Origin: Tychonema sp. LEGE 07203 | GTDB taxonomy: Bacteria > Cyanobacteriota > Cyanobacteriia > Cyanobacteriales > Microcoleaceae | Length of the DNA stretch: 53,169 bases | Assembly: GCF_015207285.1 (NCBI RefSeq) | Contig: NZ_JADEXD010000019.1 | Span: forward strand, 1 to 53,169 | Direction of reading: 5' to 3' | Part shown: positions 45,753-53,169 of the stretch, in pieces | Position numbering within the stretch: position 1 is the stretch's first letter | How the letters are laid out: each line of letters starts with the position of its first letter | Program-made: the position numbers and the translations under genes | The notes under the pieces: model-generated | What the model saw: only the letters and a program-made list of their open reading frames with translations | Databases searched by the model: none | Told to the model about the DNA's origin: nothing

Positions 45753-48700
45753 TTATTTGTCCAAATTAGAACTCCTACCAGTTAAATTCGATCGCACTGG
45801 AATTTCAATCACAAACTCTGCCCCCTCTCCCGGTGTCGAAATACAGCTCAATCGACCGCCGTGCCGATCGACTACAATCGAGTGAGAAATCGACAACCCC
45901 AAGCCAGTGCCCTTGCCCACAGGCTTAGTCGTGAAAAACGGGTCAAACAGCCTCGATCGCACCGGCTCCGGTATCCCCCCGCCGCTGTCGGCAATAGATA
46001 CCGCTACGAAGCCTCCAGCAGCCGGATAAGTCCGAATCGCGATCGTGCCCGGATGCCGGTCGCACTCCTGGGCCGTGCGCCCTTTGTCCCGTTCTTCCAA
46101 AGCATCGATCGCATTAATCAAAATATTCATAAATACCTGATTTAACTCGCCCGGAAAACACTCAACTTCCGGCAGTTCCTGGTAATCTTTAACTACCTGA
46201 ATCGCCGGACGGCTGCTGTGAGATTTCAACCGATTTTGCAAAATCATCAAAGTGCTGTCAATTCCATCGTGAATGTTGACCGACTTCCCCGCCGACTCGT
46301 CCAAGCGGGAAAAGTTACGCAATGATTTGACAATCTCGACAATTCGCTCGGTTCCTACCTGCATCGAACTAAACAATTTCGGGAAATCTTCAACAATATA
46401 ATCTAAATCGATCGCATCAATTTTATCCAACACTTCAGCCGGAGGATTCGGACAGTATTGCTGGTAAACTTTAATCAATTCCAGCAAATCTAAACTGTAA
46501 CCGCGAGCCGGACTGATATTGCCGTGAATGAAGCTGACGGGGTTGTTAATTTCGTGAGCAACACCAGCAACGAGCTGACCCAAACTCACCATTTTTTCAT
46601 TTTGAACGAGCTGACCTTGAGCGGTTTTGAGTTTATTAATCGCTGCTTCTAACTCTAGCGCTTTTGAGCGTTCTCGCGCTTCCGATTGCTGCAAAGCTGA
46701 CTCGGCTTGTTTGCGATCGGCAATTTCAACTTGTGCTTGCTCGAACAGCGTCGATTGCTGGATCGCGATCGCCAATTGCACGCTAATTTGTTTGAGACAC
46801 TCCACCTCAACTTCCAGCCAGCGGCGGCAGCCAGCGCACTCGTGAGCAATCAGCAATCCCCACAAGTTCTCGCCTTGCAAAATCGGCACTACCAAATTAG
46901 CTCGCACCTGAAATTGACTTAAAAAATTAATGTGGCACTCGGCAAGATCGGCTTGGTAAATATCATCGATAACTGCAGTGCGACCATCTTTATAAGCAGC
47001 AGCATAGCTGGTAGATTGAAAGCAATAATCGTTAATAGTTATTCCCAGAAGCGGGGGCCAATTTTCCCCCACAGATTCGACAGTTACAAAACCGCTCCAG
47101 TCAGGATTAAAGCGATAAATAATTGTCCGGTCTGTATCCAAAAAATTCCGGACTTCAGCCACAGCTTTTGTCAAGATTTCTGCTAAATTGAGAGAAGATC
47201 GAATGCGTTCCAGCATCCCTACCACCAAACGTTCTCGCTTTAGTTGCTGGCGCAAAATAGACTCGGCAAGTTTGCGATCGCTAATATCTTCAATCACAGC
47301 AATTCCGTAACTCGGTTCCCCAAACTCATCCCGCACTAAAGATACAGTCACGTTCGCCCAAACCAATGAACCGTCTTTGCGTACAAAGCGTTTCTCAATT
47401 GCATAATTAAAGATTTCCCCAGCTAACAGTTTTTTTGCCAGATCGACATCTGCTGCTATCTCTTCCGGGTGCGAAATCTCCCAAAGATTTAGGGCTTTCA
47501 GTTCCAATGCTGAGTACCCGACAGTATTGCAAAAGCCTGGATTTACATTCAAAAAAGAACCGTCTGGCCGCACTTTAACAATGCCGACAGCCGCTTGTTC
47601 AAATACAGCTCGAAACCGTTTTTCGCTTTCTTGCAAAGCAATTTCTGATTTTTTGCGATCGGTAATATCCATTTGGGTGCCAAACAGTCGCACCACTTGA
47701 CCCAAATCATTTTTAACAGCTTTTCCTTTACAATTAACGTACCTAATGTCTCCTGATGGAAAATAGATGCGGTGGTCGATGTCGAAAGCTGTCCCTTCTG
47801 TCACGGCTTTTTCCAAAGCTTTTGTAACAGTTTCTCGCTCATCAAGAGGAATTTGCTCTAAAAGTTCTGCCATTGTCGGCGGCAGATTCAATTCTCGACC
47901 GTAAATTCTAAACACTTCCGCCGACCAAGTAATAATTTCTGTCTGAATATCGAATTCCCAATTCCCCATGCGGGCAATTTTTTGCGCTGCTTGCAACTGA
48001 TCGGCAAGTTGTTGCAGAGATGCGATCAACTGTGTTTTTTCGGCTTCAGCCCCAACGCGGGCGCTGATATCTTTGTGAGTGCCTGTCATCCGCAGCGGCC
48101 CACCCCATTCGTCGTACTCGACTACCTTACCCATCGCCAGAATCCACTGCCAATTTCCCGCTTTGTTGAGCAGCCGAAATTCAACTTCATAGATATCGGT
48201 GCGACCTTCAAAACAGGATTTTAAAGATTCCTTTGCCTTCAGCCTGTCTTCGGGATGCAGCAAATTTTCCAAACCTTGGAGGTTATGTTCAAGTTCAGTT
48301 TCTGCGTAACCGAGCATTGATTTCCACTGCGCGTCGAAATAAGTTTCGCCAGTGGCTATATTCCAATCCCACAGCCCCAAAGAGCTGCCGGAAACCGCCA
48401 ACTGCAATCGCTCTTGACTGAGTTTTAATGCCGATTCGGTACGTTTTAGTTCTGTGAGGTCGGCAACGATCGCCATCATTCCTATGGGCTTATTGTTGCT
48501 ATCTTTGATGCAGTCAGCTCGCAATATAGTTTCTATGAATTCGCCATTTTTAGCTTTGAGTGTAATTTCACTGCTCCAGGAACAACCTTTCCGCAGCACT
48601 TTAAATAGCTTTCTCAATTCTTGAGATTTGGCGTACATTGCTCCCGGGCCGCCGGCATTATTTAGTTCTTCAACTGTATAGCCGTAGCGCTGAATAAATG

Positions 48701-50777
48701 CTTGATTGTGATAAATTGAACAGCCGTTCAAATCGGCGATCGCGATCGCATCGCTAGCGCTGTCTACAGCTTGAGTTATCAAGCGCAGAGTCAGTTCGGC
48801 GTTTTTGCGATGGGTAATGTCAAAAATCGCTCCATCTAACCACAAAACCAACCCTTCTCGATCGTAAGCCGGTCTGCCTCTTTGCGACAGCCACCGCAGG
48901 GCCCCGTCAGCCCGCACAATCCGGTATTCTACATGGTACGGCTGTTTTGACTCTACCGCTACTCTGATTTGTTTTGCAAGCATTTCCTTGTCTGCTGCGT
49001 GGATAATGCTAGCAAAACTCAAGCGGCTGTTGTCGGTAAAATCCGCAGCCGGATAGCCGCTAATTGCCTGAATTTCATCGCTAACAAACACCATTGTCCA
49101 ATCAGCATCGTACAAACTGCGGCAGATAGCGCCGGGAATATTCTCAACGAGCGATCGAAATCTGGCTTCCGTCTCCCGCAAAGCTGCTTCGATTAGTTTT
49201 AAATCAGTAATATCTAGTATCATGCCTTCCCAAACTATATCCCCTTCCCGCCCTCTTTCTGTCGTAAAATCAACTCGTTCCGGTCTCGAAACCCCTCGCA
49301 TCCACTTAACTTTTCCCGACGGCAAAATCGCAGACCATTCCTGCTGCCAGGGCTGCATATTTGCCGCCGAAACAGCAATTGATTCGTAAATTTTTGCCCG
49401 GTTGTCTGGAGGAACAAAATTGAAAATAAGTTCGGGATTTAGCTGAATATCTTCTGGTGCCAATTCATATAAATCGCGGCAGCCAGAAGAAATGTAAGGA
49501 AAAGACATTTTGCCGTCAGTTGAAAGTCGAAATTGATAAATTATTCCCGGCAAATTTGCAGCGATTTGCCGCAATCTAGCTTCGCTTTCTTGCAGCGCTA
49601 ATTGTTGGCGATTATCTTGAGTAATATCTCGAATTATCCCCACCAATATTTTACCGCCGTCGGTATTTTCAAAGGTAGCTTTTTTAGTAGACAGAATGTG
49701 CCGGACACCGCTGGCATCTGTAAATATTTCCTCGGTCTCGTTTACTTCCCCCGTCCTAAAAACTTGTTCATCTTTTTCCCAAAAAAAATCAGCTTCTTCT
49801 TTTGGGAAAAAGTCATAATCCGATTTACCTAGCAGTTCTTCGCGCGGCTTGCCCATCAGCTTGCAAAAAGCATCATTTAAGAGTATCCAGCGGTGCTGTT
49901 CGTCTTTGACAAAAATTGGATCGGCAACTGCATCGATCGTATAATTCAAAAACTTTTTACTAACTTCCAGTTCCTCTAATGCTAAAACTCGATCCGTAAT
50001 ATCGTTGATAGTTCCTATCGTCCCCTGCGCCTCGCCCTCCGCGTCCAATATCAAAAAGAACTGCACTTCCACCAAGCGAAATTCGCCATGTTTAGCAATA
50101 AATCGAATTTTATAGCAACAAGATGTTCCTTGATTTTTGTTCTGGCTTCTGCACAAGTTTAAATATTGGAATTGGTCGTCGGGATGAATGTAACTCAAGC
50201 AGGAAGTTCCCAAGCTTTCATCAACTGTAAATCCGGTAATTTCTGTCCAAGCCGGATTGAGAAAAGTCCAATTCCCAGCAACATTTGTTTCAAAAACAAC
50301 TTCTTTGATATTGTCAACAAGTTGCTGGTATTTTACTTGACTTTTTTGCCATTTTGCTTGCCGTTTCTCGCGGGCGATCGCGCAGCGCAGCGTCCGCACC
50401 AGCAGCCGGCTGTCTACTTGTCTTTTTACCAGATAATCTTGGGCCCCAGCGGCAATCAACTCCACGGCCAGGTTTTCGTCATCGGCGGCTGTCAAAATGA
50501 CGATCGGAATATTTATCCCGCAATCTTGCAGCCGAAAAAAACTATTGAATTTTTGGCTGTCAGGAAGTGTCAAATCTAATAAGATTACATCAAAAATCTC
50601 GCAGCTTAAAATTTCTATAGCTTCCCGAAGGCAGGCTACATTCGTCATCTCAATTGATGAGTTCAGCCGTGACTCAGACAGCATTTCTTGAATGAGTTCT
50701 GCATCTTCTGCACAGTCTTCTACTAAAAGAAGTTTCAGACTAGCAAGGGTCAAAGTTGGCTCAAGGACAGATTTCAT
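45753..50777 (-). CDS. Giant sensor histidine kinase REC-PAS x8-GAF(DXCF CBCR-like)-HisKA-HATPase
   Basis: This 1674-residue cytoplasmic kinase has an N-terminal receiver (about 12-135), eight PAS domains between residues about 148 and 1190, one GAF domain (about 1200-1370), a coiled coil and a kinase core with [11 protein letters not shown] (His1408) and [12 protein letters not shown]. The GAF carries DYCF (Asp1250-Phe1253) and ECHINFL with Cys1281, His1282. Such a DXCF cysteine and a CH cysteine 29 residues apart are the signature of two-cysteine blue/green cyanobacteriochromes (28 apart in TePixJ). If bilin is attached, this is a photoreceptor. The upstream gene is divergent from nothing obvious; it converges with the GGDEF gene. 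PAS ligands are unknown. Confidence 0.92.
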   Translation of the reverse strand: MKSVLEPTLTLASLKLLLVEDCAEDAELIQEMLSESRLNSSIEMTNVACLREAIEILSCEIFDVILLDLTLPDSQKFNSFFRLQDCGINIPIVILTAADDENLAVELIAAGAQDYLVKRQVDSRLLVRTLRCAIAREKRQAKWQKSQVKYQQLVDNIKEVVFETNVAGNWTFLNPAWTEITGFTVDESLGTSCLSYIHPDDQFQYLNLCRSQNKNQGTSCCYKIRFIAKHGEFRLVEVQFFLILDAEGEAQGTIGTINDITDRVLALEELEVSKKFLNYTIDAVADPIFVKDEQHRWILLNDAFCKLMGKPREELLGKSDYDFFPKEEADFFWEKDEQVFRTGEVNETEEIFTDASGVRHILSTKKATFENTDGGKILVGIIRDITQDNRQQLALQESEARLRQIAANLPGIIYQFRLSTDGKMSFPYISSGCRDLYELAPEDIQLNPELIFNFVPPDNRAKIYESIAVSAANMQPWQQEWSAILPSGKVKWMRGVSRPERVDFTTERGREGDIVWEGMILDITDLKLIEAALRETEARFRSLVENIPGAICRSLYDADWTMVFVSDEIQAISGYPAADFTDNSRLSFASIIHAADKEMLAKQIRVAVESKQPYHVEYRIVRADGALRWLSQRGRPAYDREGLVLWLDGAIFDITHRKNAELTLRLITQAVDSASDAIAIADLNGCSIYHNQAFIQRYGYTVEELNNAGGPGAMYAKSQELRKLFKVLRKGCSWSSEITLKAKNGEFIETILRADCIKDSNNKPIGMMAIVADLTELKRTESALKLSQERLQLAVSGSSLGLWDWNIATGETYFDAQWKSMLGYAETELEHNLQGLENLLHPEDRLKAKESLKSCFEGRTDIYEVEFRLLNKAGNWQWILAMGKVVEYDEWGGPLRMTGTHKDISARVGAEAEKTQLIASLQQLADQLQAAQKIARMGNWEFDIQTEIITWSAEVFRIYGRELNLPPTMAELLEQIPLDERETVTKALEKAVTEGTAFDIDHRIYFPSGDIRYVNCKGKAVKNDLGQVVRLFGTQMDITDRKKSEIALQESEKRFRAVFEQAAVGIVKVRPDGSFLNVNPGFCNTVGYSALELKALNLWEISHPEEIAADVDLAKKLLAGEIFNYAIEKRFVRKDGSLVWANVTVSLVRDEFGEPSYGIAVIEDISDRKLAESILRQQLKRERLVVGMLERIRSSLNLAEILTKAVAEVRNFLDTDRTIIYRFNPDWSGFVTVESVGENWPPLLGITINDYCFQSTSYAAAYKDGRTAVIDDIYQADLAECHINFLSQFQVRANLVVPILQGENLWGLLIAHECAGCRRWLEVEVECLKQISVQLAIAIQQSTLFEQAQVEIADRKQAESALQQSEARERSKALELEAAINKLKTAQGQLVQNEKMVSLGQLVAGVAHEINNPVSFIHGNISPARGYSLDLLELIKVYQQYCPNPPAEVLDKIDAIDLDYIVEDFPKLFSSMQVGTERIVEIVKSLRNFSRLDESAGKSVNIHDGIDSTLMILQNRLKSHSSRPAIQVVKDYQELPEVECFPGELNQVFMNILINAIDALEERDKGRTAQECDRHPGTIAIRTYPAAGGFVAVSIADSGGGIPEPVRSRLFDPFFTTKPVGKGTGLGLSISHSIVVDRHGGRLSCISTPGEGAEFVIEIPVRSNLTGRSSNLDK

Positions 50778-51041
50778 TTTGGCTCATCTAAATAAAAAAA
50801 CAGCAGCGGATGCAGCTATCTAGCTGATTTTTGGGGAACTTGAACCGTAGGCTTGAGGATGTGCTGGGTGCTGGCAAACTCCTAGATTTACAGTATATTC
50901 CAAGTTCATGAAGTACAGTAGCAACTATTGTGATATCGATCCTCCGGGTGCGGATCTGCCCTATCTTGGATAGAACTTGCAGATTGACGGAGGAATCCGC
51001 ACCTACACGGGATCTCGCCCGCGCCCGGTGTGTTGTACCGC

Positions 51042-51230
51042 ATATAGAACCCATTTGATATCTTTGAGTTTTTGGTTGGGTGACGAGAAATACAGACAGA
51101 AACCCGGTTTCTGAGATTTACGCAGGCGAGAAACCGGGTTTCTTGGAGTTTTTGGTTGGGTGACGAGAAATACAGACAGAAACCCGGTTTCTGAGATTTA
51201 CGCAGAATAGATATCAAATGGGTTCTATAT
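51042..51230. mobile_element. 189-bp MITE-like element with perfect 22-bp inverted ends
   Basis: The ends are perfect 22-bp inverted repeats, reading ATATAGAACCCATTTGATAT at 51042 and its complement ending at 51230. The match continues outward over ACCGC with a one-base offset. Inside are two near-identical halves containing GGTTGGGTGACGAGAAATAC and AGAAACCCGGTTTCTGAG. No transposase is encoded. It looks like a non-autonomous miniature element or composite palindromic repeat. Confidence 0.75.
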
Positions 51231-51380
51231 AGCGGTTCTCAAGCGTCGTGATATCGTTGACCGTTGCATCGTCAGGTGATTTAACCGGCGCTAGAACACA
51301 GAGAGATCCCAGAGAGATACCAGAGAAATGAATACAGGACGATGAAGAGAGGAATTGATATGAGGTATGCCCTGCGCGGG

Positions 51381-51452
51381 CCAATCCCTCCGCAACGCTA
51401 GAGCCCAATCCCCAATGCTTTTGGGCCCAATCCCTCCGCAACGCTAGAGCCC
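51381..51452. repeat. 26-bp direct repeat
   Basis: The 26 bases beginning CCAATCCCTCCGCAACGCTA occur at 51381-51406 and again at 51427-51452, 46 bases apart. Both are flanked by GGGCC-type sequence. They are near the end of the MITE-rich spacer. Confidence 0.8.
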
Positions 51453-51571
51453 TGGGCGGGCCTATACCCGACAGCACCTCATGTTACGCTCGAAATGCTA
51501 TATATCCATCCAGGGCGCACAATGCACGCCTTACTTCCTGCGAACCTAATTACGAACTTGATTGCGGCTGT

Positions 51572-52810
51572 CTAACCCGACGCGATTTGATTCAGTTCAC
51601 TCGATCGAGTTGGCTGCTGTTTGGGCAGCACAACTGTAAACACGCTGCCCGTGCCGAGATTGGTGCTAATAGCAATCTCGCCGTTAAACGGTTTTAAAAG
51701 TTCAATACAAGTATAAAGTCCCAGACCAGTTCCTGTCGGTTGACCTTCGGTTTTTTCTTCGCCTTTAGGCGGCTTTGACGTGTAAAAAGGGTCAAAAATT
51801 TTCGATAAATCTTCAGGTGCCATGCCGCATCCCGTATCTGAAATATCCATGTAGATGTTGGAGTCGTCTTGCCTGGTCGCGATAGTTAGTTCCCTGCTTT
51901 TCTTTTCCCACATAGCATCCATTGCATTATTAATCAAGTTATAAAATACTTGAGAAATATAGGAATAAATTAAGGGAATGCTAACAATTTCTTCGTCATA
52001 AAAGTATTTTTTTCTAATTTTATTTTTAAAATACAGATTGCCTTCCAATAACTGAATTTCTCGCTGCACTAAATCGTTGATATTCACAGGCTGCAAATCT
52101 TGCTTTTGCTCTTTTCTGCTTTTCATCATCAGAGTATCCATGATTTGATTGATTTTTGTGACAGCTTGAAAAATATACTTTGTATAATTGAAAAAAGAGT
52201 CTTCTTGAATTTGGGTGGCTTTTGTTTCAATCAAATCGACGCTAGTCTGGATTACTTGCAGCGGACTTTTGAGGTTGTGTACCATTCCTTGAGTCAAACG
52301 TCCGATGATGGCTGTTTTTTCCTGGTCGATCAATTGCTTGGTTTTTTGTTCCACAAGTCTTTCTAGGTTTTGGTTGAGGTGGGCGAGTTCGAGGTTTTTT
52401 TCTTCGAGTTTTTTTTGCAAGCTGCGGATTGTCAGGTGAGTTTCTATGCGGCTCAACACTTCTTCGTGCTGGAAGGGCTTGGTGATGTAGTCAACGGCTC
52501 CTGTCTGAAAGCCTTTTACTTTATCGAGGGTATCGGAAAGGGCGCTCATGAAGATGATGGGAATGTCTCGCGTTGACTGGTCTGCTTTTAAACGCAGGCA
52601 AGTTTCAAAACCGTCAATTCCTGGCATCATGATGTCCAAAAGAATTAAGTCGGGATGGATGTATTCAATTTGTTCGATCGCACTTTCGCCGTCTAGAGCC
52701 ACTAATACTTTATAGCCGTAATTCCTTAACAGCTCGAAAAGTACATCGAGATTGGTTTGGTTGTCATCGACAATTAGTATGATGCTTCTTTCGGAATTCT
52801 TATCGTTCAT
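51572..52810 (-). CDS. Receiver-histidine kinase
   Basis: This 412-residue protein has an N-terminal receiver (IVDDNQTNLD, LLDIMMPGIDG, ITKPF), a coiled coil (about 130-165) and a histidine kinase core with MVHNLKSPLQV (His178) and HATPase motifs DTGCGM and GTGLGLYTCIEL. The coiled coil after the receiver and the atypical HNLKSP H-box differ from the MSHELRTP kinases nearby. A TTG at 52816 is in frame, but ATG 52810 is preferred. No sensor domain other than the receiver is present, so it is probably driven by another kinase. It is transcribed in the same direction as the giant kinase, 795 bases upstream of it. Confidence 0.9.
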   Translation of the reverse strand: MNDKNSERSIILIVDDNQTNLDVLFELLRNYGYKVLVALDGESAIEQIEYIHPDLILLDIMMPGIDGFETCLRLKADQSTRDIPIIFMSALSDTLDKVKGFQTGAVDYITKPFQHEEVLSRIETHLTIRSLQKKLEEKNLELAHLNQNLERLVEQKTKQLIDQEKTAIIGRLTQGMVHNLKSPLQVIQTSVDLIETKATQIQEDSFFNYTKYIFQAVTKINQIMDTLMMKSRKEQKQDLQPVNINDLVQREIQLLEGNLYFKNKIRKKYFYDEEIVSIPLIYSYISQVFYNLINNAMDAMWEKKSRELTIATRQDDSNIYMDISDTGCGMAPEDLSKIFDPFYTSKPPKGEEKTEGQPTGTGLGLYTCIELLKPFNGEIAISTNLGTGSVFTVVLPKQQPTRSSELNQIASG

Positions 52811-52858
52811 ATTCAAGGGAAATATTGAAATTTGTAATTTGTGAGATCGATTCTGGTT

Positions 52859-52992
52859 GCACCGTCAGGTGATTGTTGATTGTTGACTGTTGACTGTTGA
52901 CTGTTGACTGTTGACGGGCGGCTCAAAAAACTGAATAGTTGAGTGTTAACTGTTGACTCGATTTTATGATTCCGATGCAACCGGAAACGATG
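52859..52992 (-). repeat. Dispersed repeat copy B with heptamers
   Basis: This is the inverted counterpart of the repeat at 5323. From right to left, CGTTTCCGGTTGCATCGGAA, ATCATAAAATCGAGTCAACA and TTAACACTCAA align with 5323-5395. Its inner end has TGTTGAC heptamers (52876-52915) and the motif GCACCGTCAGGTGAT (52859-52873), also seen at 357 and 51266. Nothing else is seen in 52993-53129. Confidence 0.8.
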
Positions 52993-53129
52993 TGACTTGT
53001 GACTTTAAAGTTGTGACTTTAAATCGGATCAAATGAAATTTATGCGGCTCTAGAAACCCGGTTGCTTCGTAGATGCATCCATTTTGTAATCACTAGACTT
53101 CTTGCAAAAATAGTTAGGACGGGCTCGCG

Positions 53130-53169
53130 TGCCCATCCCACAAAAATCTTTTTTCTTGTGGGATGGGCA
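53130..53169. terminator. 14-bp perfect hairpin at the window edge
   Basis: TGCCCATCCCACAA (53130-53143) pairs with TTGTGGGATGGGCA (53156-53169), with AATC and a T-run in the loop. The right arm reaches the last base of the window, so the palindrome may be longer. It could be a terminator or another dispersed palindrome. Confidence 0.6.

Larger units (their letters stand above)
50778..51571. other. 800-bp repeat-rich gene-free region
   Basis: No gene is found in either direction. It contains a MITE-like unit (51042-51230), a copy of the GCATCGTCAGGTGAT motif (51266-51280), an ATGAATACAGGA string shared with 10990, and a 26-base direct repeat (51381-51406, 51427-51452). Several short minus-strand open frames here overlap the repeats and are not called. 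Confidence 0.55.

Noticed and set aside
51042..51230. CRISPR-like array (two near-identical halves)
   Set aside because: Only two copies, no regular unique spacers, and the whole unit has inverted ends, which fits a palindromic element better.

Overview
The window looks like a chromosomal segment of a filamentous, probably non-heterocystous cyanobacterium of the Microcoleus/Oscillatoria/Phormidium type. The evidence is dense HIP1-type GCGATCGC/CGATCG sites, heptameric short tandem repeats between genes (CAACAGT and variants), a Ycf51 gene, solanesyl diphosphate synthase, sucrose synthase and a hetZ-patU pair. The genus is inferred, not shown.

Layout. 1-4.9 kb: a decayed coding remnant, a run of eleven heptamers, an orphan sugar-type solute-binding lipoprotein and a MASE1 sensor kinase. 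5.7-10.9 kb: a tightly overlapping three-gene signalling operon (hybrid kinase, single-domain receiver, receiver-adenylate cyclase) that appears to link a phosphorelay to cAMP. 11.1-19.9 kb: housekeeping and accessory genes, namely ycf51, two TPR proteins, a Phd-like antitoxin, an M32 carboxypeptidase, sucrose synthase and a secreted peptidoglycan-binding protein. 20.0-23.3 kb: tRNA-Leu(UAG) followed by an accessory patch of broken genes: a VapB-like antitoxin abutting the tRNA, an LRR fragment, a DUF433 antitoxin with a decapitated toxin, an IS630 remnant, an IS1-family element and a DUF6602 putative nuclease. 23.5-31.2 kb: a transglutaminase-fold membrane protein lacking the catalytic triad, patU and hetZ, a conserved hypothetical, solanesyl diphosphate synthase and a 39-residue membrane protein.

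32.3-52.8 kb is a two-component island. It holds a CBS-domain kinase with a receiver and a receiver-flanked hybrid kinase in one operon, two back-to-back receiver kinases, an Rcp1-like receiver, a receiver-GAF-GGDEF diguanylate cyclase, a convergent 1674-residue kinase with eight PAS domains and one GAF domain, and a receiver-kinase. The GAF domain of the giant kinase carries a DXCF motif and a CH cysteine, which is the signature of a two-cysteine blue/green cyanobacteriochrome. Across the window there are eight histidine kinases, three stand-alone receivers, one class III cyclase and one GGDEF protein.

The intergenic DNA is rich in repeats: heptamer tracts, a dispersed repeat present as inverted copies near 5.3 and 52.9 kb, a 76-bp tandem duplication, several long hairpins and a 189-bp MITE-like unit with perfect 22-bp inverted ends. 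I found no CRISPR array and no complete defence operon. The strongest leads are the candidate photoreceptor kinase, the layered tRNA-adjacent accessory patch, the catalytically dead transglutaminase and hetZ-patU in an apparently non-heterocystous context.
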